Source: Aquimarina agarilytica ZC1 (GTDB lineage Bacteria > Bacteroidota > Bacteroidia > Flavobacteriales > Flavobacteriaceae). Taken from it: a stretch of DNA of 56,586 bases. The notes beneath the pieces were generated by a model, which saw only the letters and a program-made list of their open reading frames with translations, did not search any database and was not told where the DNA came from. The position numbers were made by a program, and so were the translations under genes. The stretch spans positions 56,335-112,920 of the forward strand of contig NZ_JH621246.1 of the NCBI RefSeq assembly GCF_000255455.1. Reading direction: 5' to 3'. Position 1 is the first letter of the stretch; each line of letters starts with the position of its first letter. This document shows positions 24,207-33,446 of the stretch, piece by piece.

Positions 24207-25622
24207 CTAGCCTAATTTCCCATTAAAATACTCATTGGCCTTATCCCAAACTGCGCAACCTACTTTATAACCTAGCCTGCGACCTTCCATATCTCCTGCT
24301 TTAAAATGAATACCTCCATAAAGTCTTGAAATACCAGCTTCGTTTGCCGCATCCTTAAGTACTTTCCATTCTAATGTAATATTTTCACATGGTGTACAAC
24401 CGGGTTCTATTTTAGAACCTCCCTTGGGAATCGTTACCGATTCTCCATACCTACTTTTGTTACAAAATGAGGTCAGCACCTCTTCTGCAGCAGCGCTAAA
24501 CGTACTATGCCCCGACACATACTCGGCAAAAGGAGGTGTTGGAATATATGGAATCCAATTTTCGCCTTCAATTTCTTTTGTGCCCTCACATGGGCCTCCC
24601 CATGCTTTGATTGTTTTACCTCGATATAATTCTCGAATGGCTGATATTGGCCGTACATAATCATAGGCTACTTTACTATCCCATGCGGCAATACCTGCAT
24701 CTAATAAGGCATTGGATAGCACAAAAAACATTTTGATATCAAAAGCGTTTTTATGATGATACTTGTTTGACAAATAACGAGCCTGTCGGCAACATTGTTC
24801 TGGAGGTGTTGCTGATCGATTTAAATCGCCATCCTTGGGACTGTCTTCAAATTTATCCTCATGCATCCCCGCCCAAAACTCGGCTATTAGTTTTTGTTCA
24901 TCTGTTAAACAAGCACTATGTTCCAATATCATATCGGCTTGTGCCTTATATTCTTTATCGCTACATGTTATAGGCGATGGGGGTCTAAACTCACCTCCCC
25001 ATTCCAAAGCAAATGCTTTGACTAATCCCCAGTGTGGCGTTAAAAATTGTTGTGGCTTATGATTTATTAACAAAGGCTGCCAACGATCTTCGTATTTGAG
25101 TGGCTGTGGAATGGGTGGATTTACTGGGCAATAATTCGTAAAATCCACATACCGACCATCCTCCAATGTACCATACTGATTGGCAAAATCGCCTAACCGG
25201 CAATCAATGATCAACTTAGCACATAAATTCCCTAAACCTGCGGGGTTTGTAGGTTCTAAATTTCTATCGTCGGGATCAAAATTAAGCGTACACATAAAAT
25301 CACGAAATATATTTTTCTTTTCGGCCGGTAAGTCCAACCAAAACAAGGCTTGTAATACAGTAAATGCCGCATGACTATAGGTGATTTCTCTATTTTTAGG
25401 ATTACACTCAGCACTAGGGCGTTGTAATCGCCTACCTGTAGTAGTACTTACCTCATCACCACTGTTATTATAATTAGTCCATGCATCATACATCGCCGTA
25501 TGTACCATTGCTAAGGCGCGAGAAGCTAACGTTGGTGACATGTTTACATAATGTATGGCATCGCAGGTTAAACGGTTCCAAATTTGGACTTCGGTCGGTG
25601 TGTAATTTTTGTTTGTTGCCAT
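24207..25622 (-). CDS. Vanadium-dependent haloperoxidase
   Basis: The 471-residue protein has all vanadate/phosphate ligands of the vanadium haloperoxidase/PAP2 superfamily: Lys317 and Arg324 in KVAYDYVRP, Ser-Gly-His 370-372 in VSGHSTFS, Arg433 and His439 in SRLYGGIH. There is no signal peptide. Such enzymes use hydrogen peroxide to oxidise halides, or act as phosphatases. Its position in the cargo region of the eCIS makes it a candidate payload or helper. The gene is preceded by a terminator-like hairpin and so may have its own promoter. Confidence 0.88.
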   Translation of the reverse strand: MATNKNYTPTEVQIWNRLTCDAIHYVNMSPTLASRALAMVHTAMYDAWTNYNNSGDEVSTTTGRRLQRPSAECNPKNREITYSHAAFTVLQALFWLDLPAEKKNIFRDFMCTLNFDPDDRNLEPTNPAGLGNLCAKLIIDCRLGDFANQYGTLEDGRYVDFTNYCPVNPPIPQPLKYEDRWQPLLINHKPQQFLTPHWGLVKAFALEWGGEFRPPSPITCSDKEYKAQADMILEHSACLTDEQKLIAEFWAGMHEDKFEDSPKDGDLNRSATPPEQCCRQARYLSNKYHHKNAFDIKMFFVLSNALLDAGIAAWDSKVAYDYVRPISAIRELYRGKTIKAWGGPCEGTKEIEGENWIPYIPTPPFAEYVSGHSTFSAAAEEVLTSFCNKSRYGESVTIPKGGSKIEPGCTPCENITLEWKVLKDAANEAGISRLYGGIHFKAGDMEGRRLGYKVGCAVWDKANEYFNGKLG

Positions 25623-25705
25623 GAGTGCTGGTTTTTGTCTAATTATTATATCCCTCTTCGCCTAATTTTTTATAATCGATCATTCTTACTATTATTATCA
25701 TCATT

Positions 25706-25727
25706 AAAAACACCTACTTGTGTTTTT
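25706..25727 (-). terminator. Hairpin between the immunity candidate and haloperoxidase
   Basis: AAAAACAC (25706-25713) and GTGTTTTT (25720-25727) form a perfect 8-bp stem with a six-base loop in the 208-base gap. With its U-rich arm it could end transcription from the toxin gene pair. No promoter box was identified in the rest of the gap. Confidence 0.5.
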
Positions 25728-25830
25728 GTACTGCTATTACTTACAGAGTTATACACCATTTAAAGCAGAAGTTCTTTTTACTCTTGCCATCACTAGTTGT
25801 AGACTAGCCGCTCAATGTCATTAAAAATAA

Positions 25831-26958
25831 TTAACCTTTTAACTCCCTTAAAAGTTGCGCTTCCTCTTCTTCAGTAAGCCAGTTTCCAAATGGATTAACT
25901 TCCCAAAGTATTTTAGTTCTATTTTTTTCTGACAAATCAGTTTCATTTTCGACATAATATATTTTATGTATACCTAATAATTTAGTTTTCTCCAATAAAG
26001 GCACTGCGTTTTCTCTTTTAAAAATGGTCAAGTTTATATAAGAATAAATAATGTTATTATATTCTGGGTCAACCGGGTTTTTGATAAAACTGTTAATCTC
26101 ATCCCATCTTTTATCAATTGAAACATCGCTATTTTTATCTAATGAAACGACATAGTAATAATGATATGCACCATTCTCATCTGTTCCCACAAAATCGGAC
26201 CCAACATGTTCTACTTTTTGCTCAGTTTTTTTATCCCCTAATTCATTAAAATTTTCATCAATTTTACGATTTAGAAGATTACTCAACCATAATTCTCCTT
26301 TGATAATATTCTTAAATACTTCATGTGGATCATTTGTTTCTGGCAAAAAATCAATCTTAAAACCATAATCACGTTCTATTACTTGAAAAGAAGATGGAAT
26401 TTTAGCATGCTTAATTAACTGATACGCAATAGGAAAATTTCTAAGAAAAATTTCATCATTCTTATTAAAACAAAGACCAGTTAAATGCCCAAAAGTTTCT
26501 TTTGGTGGCAACGGATATTTTAATGCTTTTGAATGTATTTCAATAGGAGTGAATAAGGCATACAAATTAAGATCATTTTGCACTATACTATGAAGTTCGT
26601 CCACTAATATTACGAATTCTTTTAATTCATTTTGTAACACATCTCCATTGAGGTTGATTAAAAAATCTATATTCAACATGTTTTTATCAATAAAAAATTC
26701 AATTTTGTTATTGATTTCTTTTCTATTGTCGGCTATAGAATAAAATCCTTCATCTTTAATTTTCAATACGTTGTCTATACCGCTATCGTTATTTACTTTT
26801 ACAACTTCAAAATCATCATAAAAATCATTTAGGGTAGTTACTAATGATAATTTTTTTATAGGTTTTAAAATCCTTTCTAAGACATTAGTTTTTTTAAACC
26901 ACAACGTGTTGTTATCTTTAAATTTAATCACAAAATGTATGAACACATATTCTTCCAT
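25831..26958 (-). CDS. Unknown protein downstream of toxin; candidate immunity or adaptor
   Basis: The 375-residue protein starts four bases after the stop of the nuclease-like DUF4157 toxin gene. It is soluble, acidic and has no recognised domain; the C-terminus is rich in Trp and Glu (WEVNPFGNWLTEEEEAQLL). The tight spacing and the polymorphic-toxin context suggest an immunity protein or dedicated chaperone, but its length is large for an immunity protein. Function is not shown by the sequence. Confidence 0.75.
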   Translation of the reverse strand: MEEYVFIHFVIKFKDNNTLWFKKTNVLERILKPIKKLSLVTTLNDFYDDFEVVKVNNDSGIDNVLKIKDEGFYSIADNRKEINNKIEFFIDKNMLNIDFLINLNGDVLQNELKEFVILVDELHSIVQNDLNLYALFTPIEIHSKALKYPLPPKETFGHLTGLCFNKNDEIFLRNFPIAYQLIKHAKIPSSFQVIERDYGFKIDFLPETNDPHEVFKNIIKGELWLSNLLNRKIDENFNELGDKKTEQKVEHVGSDFVGTDENGAYHYYYVVSLDKNSDVSIDKRWDEINSFIKNPVDPEYNNIIYSYINLTIFKRENAVPLLEKTKLLGIHKIYYVENETDLSEKNRTKILWEVNPFGNWLTEEEEAQLLRELKG

Positions 26959-26962
26959 TAAA

Positions 26963-29900
26963 CTAGTTTTTTAATAAAAATTTCACCTTCCCACTGAGAT
27001 TTCCAGGGACTATTAAATCTCTTTTCCATTTCACTTTGGCATCCTCATTCATAAAATGATAATTAAGCCCTTTTATTTCATCACTTCTAATTCTATCTAA
27101 ATATCTCCTAAACTGAGCCTTATCACTTCTTGAAGGACCAGCATCTTTATGCGATTTCATTTCAATTTCTGTCCCAGTTCTTTCATTATTCTCCTTATCT
27201 CTCATCTCATTGGCATCGGCTCTTCTATCTCTTCCCTCATCATCTACAAAAACATCAGCATGCTCATCCGATACGTTATCTGATAATCTATTCCATGCTT
27301 CATAAATATTTCCTTTTAAACTACTTAAAATACCTCCTGTATTTTCCACGTCATCTATGTTAATCGCAGCTGCCCTATTTAATATTACATCAATGGTTTC
27401 TTTATTTGATCTTGTCTCATCGGGGCCTTTTGCAGCACTAATTATTAACTCTCTCATTTTCCTCCTGCGTGCATCTGGATTCGACCCTTTAAGCGTTCCT
27501 GGAACATTTGCCGCATCAAAAAATCTATTATATACTTTGATTTTATCTTCATCACTCATTTCTTCACCTCCTGTATAAGGAATAATTTCCTTAGCTTTCC
27601 ATGCTTTGTTAAAGCTAGGGAAATCATTCTCGACAACTTTATTTTTTAAGTTATCAGCAGAAAATTCATGTTTCACTAGTCCTTTACTAGTTTGTTTAGG
27701 TTTTTCAACCTTTTTAATTAATGCTTTAAACATACCTTTGATATATTTTGCTTTAACTTTGTCATTCTTTTTAACAGGAACTTTGGTGTCATCTTCCTCC
27801 TCCGCTGGCAAAGGAGTCGTAACCTTATCTTGCTGCCTAAAAATCACATTATAGTCATAGGTCTTATTTTTTAGCACAGGCGTAATAGACTTAATCACTG
27901 GATGTTTTTTCTTAGCACTACTAGCTGTCTTTTTGGCTTCTTCATCAGATACTTTTCCATCTTTGGCCATTTGTTTTTCAACCTTTGGAATCGCTTTTTT
28001 GGCATCCTTGCGGTCTTTTTCGGTATAATTGCCATCTTTTTTCTTCTTCCCTCTACCAAATAACTTCTTTACTTTCTTTACAATAAAATCAATTGCTTTG
28101 CGAATTACCTTATCAATAGGTTTTCTGATTTTTTGGATGATCTTTTTAATGGCTCTTCCAATAGCCCCTATATTTAATAACCTGGCTACAAAACTTAAAA
28201 TCACAGGTATGCCCTGAGCCATGGCTTTTTCAATGAACGCTGCTGCGGCACTAATGTTACCAGCTGCTATTTTTGCCATAGAGCTGAATATCGAATTTAC
28301 AAAATCTGCAATCCGTTGCCAATTTTCCACAAAAAACATCACCCCATTGTATATAGCTAATGCGGCTTGTACCAATGCACCTGCGGGGTTTAAAAAACTT
28401 AGTATTTTTATGATCCCTTGCTTTACTAATTCGGTAATCACCCAATTGCGAATACCCCCCATAATGGTTTGCTTAATCTCTCCTGCTTTTTCTTTAAGCA
28501 TCTCCCAAAGTCCCATAGGTCCTTGAGTGATTAATGTTTTTACAATCGTTACCCCTGTTTCTGCTGCTTTTACCAAAGGTTCACCTACTCGTTTTACTAG
28601 TTTTTGTCGAATGCGGTCCCAGGTGACTCCCATAATCTGTAGTCCCAAATGCAAGACTCCTTTAACATCAAAATTTTGAGGAATCTGAATTGGCAAATCC
28701 CCCATTGCTCCTGTTAACCAATTTGTCAACCCACCTACCAAGTGGTTTTTAATATTATTTCTAAATTTGAAAACTCCTCCTTTTACTGCTCTTATCAAAT
28801 TATTCAAAAAGGCTATAGGGTCTCCTACAATAGTCCAGAAGGTATTTCCTGCTTTTCGTAAAATCTCCATTACCTTGGCCCCCATAGGACCAGCCATACG
28901 TAAAAAGCCTTCTAATACAAATTCTGCTACTTTTTTAACTACCTTTTTTGCTAGGGTAAGAATTTTGGCCAAAATTGGAGCAAATATGGGTTTGATTTTA
29001 GTATTAAAAGCATCTATAGAGCTAAATACATCTCCAACCGATAAAGAGGAAGCTGCCGTTGTAAAAGCATTTTTAATTGACGTCCAACTTAATCCCAGAT
29101 TAGAAAGTTCGCTTTCTAACCAACTAAAAGCATTGGTGATCATTTGGGATTCTTCCAGTTTCATCCACAGATCATGCCCCCCAGGGATTAAACCGATAAA
29201 ACCTTTGATCAAATTAGGGCCATTGCGTTCTACAGCATTACCTGTAACAATATCTTTACCTAAAATTACAGTTAGCAGCGTATACCCGGGTATACGTTTT
29301 AGAATTGGAGATATTTTACTTAAAATCCAATCTACTCCTCTAGATACGGTTTCTACTACGGCACTACCAACCCTCCTTACACCAGACCAAGCTGCTCTTC
29401 CTACATTTCTGGCAGCATTCCATAATCTACCAAAAACACCTTGTACCTTAGGTGCTGTTTTGTGATAACTTTGTTTTGGTTTAGTTCTTACCGCTGCACC
29501 CTGTTGAACAGTATGAGTTAGTTCATGTGCTAATAAATGTTGTCCTGAACTCGTACTTGGATTATATTCGCCTTTATTAAAATAAATATCGCTGCCATGA
29601 GTGAAAGCTCTTGCTCCTAATTCTTTATTCATATTATTAGCCTGCGATCCTGTATGAATTTTCACTCCTGAAAAATCCGCACCAAAACCAGACTCCATCG
29701 AAGATCTTGTGTCATCGGGCAAACTACTACCACTACCTTTAGAAGCGTTTAATTTTGATTGTAATTCCGATGAGGCTGTCTCATCAGCATCATTTTCACC
29801 ATTAGTATCTTCTTGTTTTTGGAGTCCATCACTAATTATTTTAAGTTGCACCGGCTCTTCTTCTTCGGGAGGTTTTTCTTCGGTTTTCTTTAGCATCAAC

Positions 29901-30556
29901 TTGGGTCGTACCTCATCTTCATTAGATTTTGCCTCTTCTTGTTTCTGTAGGCTATCACTACCCATTTTAAGTTGTACCGGCTCTTCTTCATCAGAAGGTG
30001 AACCTCCATCAGTCATGGTTACTCTTTGCAATTCTTCATCCGTTTCAGAGACTTCGTCCTCTTTTTGTTGAAACTCATCTTCCGATGCTTCTGTAGTTAA
30101 AGATGGCTGTATGATAGATCTAACTAATCGCTTGGTTTGCACATCGGCATCAGGTTGCTCTCCATTACTTTCAAAAATGGATTTTTGTTGTAGCTCGGTA
30201 TCGGTTTCAGAAAGTTCATCTTCTTTTTTCTGTAGTTTTTCTTCCTGATCGCAATGATTACACTTTGCTTGTACTGTGGGTGTTGATGAAGAAGCAATTC
30301 TATCTTGGGAGGTTGGATTACTAAGACGTTGTACCACTTTATCGGCCATGGCATCGGCTTCCACCTCGTACTTATCATTTGGCTTTCCTATTTTGAGTTT
30401 TGGTTGAATTGTAGTTGACCTAAAAAAAGGCGTTGAAATCGCATTAGATGTAGCAAAAAAATCACCTTGCCCTTCTTTAGTAAAGAAAGGTTGCCGCTTT
30501 GTTTGAACTGTATTTGTTGCGGTAGTACTCTTATGTGATATTTCTGCTACTTTCAA
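26963..30556 (-). CDS. DUF4157 polymorphic toxin with PD-(D/E)XK-like C-terminus
   Basis: The 1197-residue protein has a 35-residue N-terminal signal-like segment, QPKLKIGKPNDKYEVEAD (51-68), a CxxC motif (99-102), acidic linker repeats (two EEPVQLK copies, about 192 and 234), the DUF4157 domain (280-352, HELTH 344-348), a long hydrophobic/amphipathic helical region (about 380-860) and a C-terminal domain. That domain has RRAD (Asp1114) and EIEMKS (Glu1132, Lys1134), fitting a PD-(D/E)XK nuclease. The start is TTG at 30556; the near-identical N-terminus of the neighbouring paralogue supports it. It is a likely eCIS cargo toxin. Confidence 0.88.
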   Translation of the reverse strand: MKVAEISHKSTTATNTVQTKRQPFFTKEGQGDFFATSNAISTPFFRSTTIQPKLKIGKPNDKYEVEADAMADKVVQRLSNPTSQDRIASSSTPTVQAKCNHCDQEEKLQKKEDELSETDTELQQKSIFESNGEQPDADVQTKRLVRSIIQPSLTTEASEDEFQQKEDEVSETDEELQRVTMTDGGSPSDEEEPVQLKMGSDSLQKQEEAKSNEDEVRPKLMLKKTEEKPPEEEEPVQLKIISDGLQKQEDTNGENDADETASSELQSKLNASKGSGSSLPDDTRSSMESGFGADFSGVKIHTGSQANNMNKELGARAFTHGSDIYFNKGEYNPSTSSGQHLLAHELTHTVQQGAAVRTKPKQSYHKTAPKVQGVFGRLWNAARNVGRAAWSGVRRVGSAVVETVSRGVDWILSKISPILKRIPGYTLLTVILGKDIVTGNAVERNGPNLIKGFIGLIPGGHDLWMKLEESQMITNAFSWLESELSNLGLSWTSIKNAFTTAASSLSVGDVFSSIDAFNTKIKPIFAPILAKILTLAKKVVKKVAEFVLEGFLRMAGPMGAKVMEILRKAGNTFWTIVGDPIAFLNNLIRAVKGGVFKFRNNIKNHLVGGLTNWLTGAMGDLPIQIPQNFDVKGVLHLGLQIMGVTWDRIRQKLVKRVGEPLVKAAETGVTIVKTLITQGPMGLWEMLKEKAGEIKQTIMGGIRNWVITELVKQGIIKILSFLNPAGALVQAALAIYNGVMFFVENWQRIADFVNSIFSSMAKIAAGNISAAAAFIEKAMAQGIPVILSFVARLLNIGAIGRAIKKIIQKIRKPIDKVIRKAIDFIVKKVKKLFGRGKKKKDGNYTEKDRKDAKKAIPKVEKQMAKDGKVSDEEAKKTASSAKKKHPVIKSITPVLKNKTYDYNVIFRQQDKVTTPLPAEEEDDTKVPVKKNDKVKAKYIKGMFKALIKKVEKPKQTSKGLVKHEFSADNLKNKVVENDFPSFNKAWKAKEIIPYTGGEEMSDEDKIKVYNRFFDAANVPGTLKGSNPDARRRKMRELIISAAKGPDETRSNKETIDVILNRAAAINIDDVENTGGILSSLKGNIYEAWNRLSDNVSDEHADVFVDDEGRDRRADANEMRDKENNERTGTEIEMKSHKDAGPSRSDKAQFRRYLDRIRSDEIKGLNYHFMNEDAKVKWKRDLIVPGNLSGKVKFLLKN
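30451..30532 (-). repeat. 82-bp near-identical 5' segment, copy 1
   Basis: This segment matches 32608-32689 with 80 of 82 identical bases; both differences are synonymous. It encodes 27 identical residues of the N-termini of the two long DUF4157 proteins, while sequence on both sides diverges. This points to recent conversion or duplication of a modular N-terminal tag. Confidence 0.9.
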
Positions 30557-30568
30557 TTTTTTTCTATG

Positions 30569-32716
30569 TCATTCAACCTTTAATTCTTTTTTTATATTCG
30601 CATCATTCACTTTAGAAGCTTTTTTGTCTTTTCCACAACAGTGTAGCCCTACTGCCTCGAGCGCTTCAGCTATATATTCATAACTTTCTATTCTGCCTGC
30701 ATCTGTTTGATCTTTAATTTTATCTATGGGGGTTTCTATATTTATGTATCGTAAATTATTTATTTCCGATTTTCTGCCAGCCAAAGTTGCTGACAAACCC
30801 AAGGCCCTAAATACTATTCCAATGGATTTTGAAATTGAAAGCATCAAATCAATTGGTAATGCACCTAAATCAGACATGCTATTTATGTTCCCCATACCTT
30901 TTAAAAGCATTCTAATTTCTTTGGTTCTTTTTTCTAAATCATTTAATCCTTCTTCTTTTTCTTTAGCTGATTTTTCCACTATTTTTTTTTCAAGTATGAC
31001 AAATAGCGTTGATAAATCTCCTGCAGATTCACTTTTACTACTTTTTAATTTCGAGGATTCCAAAACAACATTGATTTTTTCTTTCTTCATTTTATCAAAA
31101 TCTGTTTCATTGGTCACCCACACCACTTTATCTGGATCAGATGGTAAACCTATATGGCACTTCACTAAATCATTAGAAAAACACCAACGGTAAATATTTG
31201 TTTTTCCTTTTTTATTTAATTGCCCTGCAGTTTTAGCATTAAATTTTTTTTCTAATTTTTCTTTCAACTTATCAAGTTCCGTTGCTCCTTTTTTTTCATC
31301 TGTTTTGTCAATATCCAATCCTTTAAAACTGGATTTGGATCTAGAGGAATTCCTATAAAGTTCAGTATCATCTATAGAATTATTGTGTAGGGCTATTACT
31401 GGTAATGCAAAGCTTTTTGAACCTTCCTTTACTGTTCTAAAAAACTGCATTTGAGTATAGGTTTCTATCTCATCCTTTTTCTTTGAATTTTCTAGTTTTT
31501 TTAAATCCTTATTAATCCCCTTATCTCCAGGATCATATAAATATTTCTGAGCAATATCTTTTGGAAACAGCGAATTAGGGTCATGTGAGTTAGATTGGTA
31601 TTTCCCTTTATCTTTCCCCCATTTTATTTTTGAACACCCCTGGTTAGGTAAAATAATCTTTCGATCCTTCCAACTTTTATTATCTAATAAAATCAAATTG
31701 TAGGAACAATATTTATGCAATAAATTGGCTGTCAACATAGCATTCTGTTCATCATTATGAATAACAATAAGACAGGCACATGGATCCCCATTTATGGATT
31801 TGGATATTTTTAATTTCATAGCATCTTTAGCTACCGTATCCTTATCCGCTTTTATACTAGTACTTGTTTCTGTTTCACAATCGGCTTTGGTATCATAACT
31901 TTTTCGTTGAATACTTTTCGAGCTCCCTTGCTGAATGGTATGCGTTAACTCATGTGCTAATAAATGCTGTCCTGTATTTGAACTGGTATCATATTTCCCT
32001 TGATTAAAATAAATATCATTTCCATGAGTAAATGCTTGAGCTCCTAACTCTTTATTCATTTGAATTGCATCGCTTCCTGTGTGTACTTTCACCTTATCAA
32101 AATCAGCACTAAAAGCACTTCCCATACTTGATTGCACCCCTAGAGGTAAGCTGTTTCCTTTTCCTTTACTTGACTCTAAACTATGTTGTAAATTAGGAGT
32201 AGAATCTAATGATTGTGTCTCTTTTAACTGTAATTTTTCTTCTTGTTCACAGGCTGTACATTTGGGTTGTACCATGCCATCTAATTTAGTTTGAACAGCA
32301 GTCTCTTTTTCTATAGTACTTTCAAAAATTGGTTTACGTTGTACATTTATTTCTTCTTTCTTTTGTAGTTTTTCTTTTTGTTCACAATGATTGCATTTTT
32401 TTTGGACTACTGATTTTTTTTGCCATAGTTTAAAACTATCACCATTAACCGAATTATCCTTATTATTGGAATCATTTAAACGCTGAATCACTTTATCGGC
32501 CATAGCATCTGCTTCTATTTCATATTTATCATTTGGCTGACCAATAGTAAGCTTGGGTTGAATACTAGTGTTTGAATAAAAAAAAGGAGTCGTATTTTTA
32601 TTTGGGTTAGCAAAAAAATCCCCTTGCCCTTCTTTAGTAAAGAAAGGTTGCCGCTTTGTTTGAACTGTATTCGTTGCGGTAGTACTCTTTTTATGTATTG
32701 TATTAACTACTTCCAA
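30569..32716 (-). CDS. DUF4157 protein with M14 peptidase-like domain
   Basis: The 715-residue protein shares its N-terminus with the 1197-residue toxin, followed by QPKLTIGQPNDKYEIEAD, two CxxC motifs, and the DUF4157 domain (about 190-265, HELTH 255-259). The next domain has His320-Asn-Asp-Glu323, HDPNSLF (378-384) and ALHNN (442-446). These positions resemble the zinc ligands and DLNRxF motif of the AstE/AspA branch of M14 carboxypeptidases, so a peptidase or amidase toxin is likely. The last 150 residues are unassigned helices. The start is TTG 32716, as in its paralogue. Confidence 0.85.
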   Translation of the reverse strand: MEVVNTIHKKSTTATNTVQTKRQPFFTKEGQGDFFANPNKNTTPFFYSNTSIQPKLTIGQPNDKYEIEADAMADKVIQRLNDSNNKDNSVNGDSFKLWQKKSVVQKKCNHCEQKEKLQKKEEINVQRKPIFESTIEKETAVQTKLDGMVQPKCTACEQEEKLQLKETQSLDSTPNLQHSLESSKGKGNSLPLGVQSSMGSAFSADFDKVKVHTGSDAIQMNKELGAQAFTHGNDIYFNQGKYDTSSNTGQHLLAHELTHTIQQGSSKSIQRKSYDTKADCETETSTSIKADKDTVAKDAMKLKISKSINGDPCACLIVIHNDEQNAMLTANLLHKYCSYNLILLDNKSWKDRKIILPNQGCSKIKWGKDKGKYQSNSHDPNSLFPKDIAQKYLYDPGDKGINKDLKKLENSKKKDEIETYTQMQFFRTVKEGSKSFALPVIALHNNSIDDTELYRNSSRSKSSFKGLDIDKTDEKKGATELDKLKEKLEKKFNAKTAGQLNKKGKTNIYRWCFSNDLVKCHIGLPSDPDKVVWVTNETDFDKMKKEKINVVLESSKLKSSKSESAGDLSTLFVILEKKIVEKSAKEKEEGLNDLEKRTKEIRMLLKGMGNINSMSDLGALPIDLMLSISKSIGIVFRALGLSATLAGRKSEINNLRYINIETPIDKIKDQTDAGRIESYEYIAEALEAVGLHCCGKDKKASKVNDANIKKELKVE
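32608..32689 (-). repeat. 82-bp near-identical 5' segment, copy 2
   Basis: The partner of the repeat at 30451-30532; the two mismatches lie in a Gly codon (GGT versus GGG) and a Thr codon (ACA versus ACG). Confidence 0.9.
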
Positions 32717-32733
32717 TTACACCTATTATTTTT

Positions 32734-33423
32734 CTACTTTTTGATCACTGTATTCATTCTTTTCCTTAAAAACTGCCCACTCTTTGGGTTTTCCCAATTC
32801 ACTCTACTTATTTTTTGTTTTAAGACCACCGTATCCTTAATTGCGGATGGGTTTTTACTAATCTCTTTTTGAGTTTCGGCAATCTCTTTTATATCTTGAA
32901 TAGTCTGCATCTTCATTAATTCTTCTTTTTTATTTTCTAAAACCAAACTATCCGTACTCGTTGTTTCTAAAATTTTCAATTCTTCTAAAGCGGCTTGCTT
33001 ATCCTTTACTGCTCTATTAGTTAAATTAATAGCCTTATCTGTTTTTCCTAGCAATAAATAAGTTTCGGCTACTAACTTGTAATCCTCTGTAGAAGAAGCT
33101 TTTTTTTCTAATTCTTCAGCCAATACCATCAATTCTTTTTGAGCTATCGTATCATCGGGGTGCGTAATTACATTATCGGCCTGCTCCTTTAAGGCGACTC
33201 TCTCTTTTTCAATTTTAATTTCCTTAATACTAACACTAATCTCTTTTATGCTTGGGTACCCCATCATGATTATAGGAATAGGAAAAAACCACAATAACTT
33301 TTTTATTTCTTCTTTTTTAACAATAAAATACACCAAAGCTCCGCACAATAGCAGAAACAAAAAGGCTCCTAAAAATAGTAGCACAATTTCAAATAAATCT
33401 AAATTATCAAGTAAGTCCTTCAT
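32734..33423 (-). CDS. Two-helix membrane protein, possible eCIS anchor
   Basis: The 229-residue protein has two hydrophobic segments (about 8-35 and 43-57) with a short charged loop, then a long helical C-terminal region with TPR-like character (DYKLVAETYLLLGKTDKAI). No family is recognised. It lies 23 bases after the tape-measure gene and 17 before the first toxin gene, within the structural operon. Membrane proteins are rare in released eCIS but expected if the particle is tethered, so an anchoring role is possible. Confidence 0.75.
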   Translation of the reverse strand: MKDLLDNLDLFEIVLLFLGAFLFLLLCGALVYFIVKKEEIKKLLWFFPIPIIMMGYPSIKEISVSIKEIKIEKERVALKEQADNVITHPDDTIAQKELMVLAEELEKKASSTEDYKLVAETYLLLGKTDKAINLTNRAVKDKQAALEELKILETTSTDSLVLENKKEELMKMQTIQDIKEIAETQKEISKNPSAIKDTVVLKQKISRVNWENPKSGQFLRKRMNTVIKK

Positions 33424-33446
33424 GTTTTCTTATTATGATTCCTTTA

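Noticed and set aside
28767..29465. 232-codon plus-strand frame
   Set aside because: It lies fully antisense to the amphipathic region of the DUF4157 toxin and has no recognisable domain or separate promoter.
30726..31193. 155-codon plus-strand frame
   Set aside because: Antisense shadow of the M14-like cargo gene, with no supporting features.
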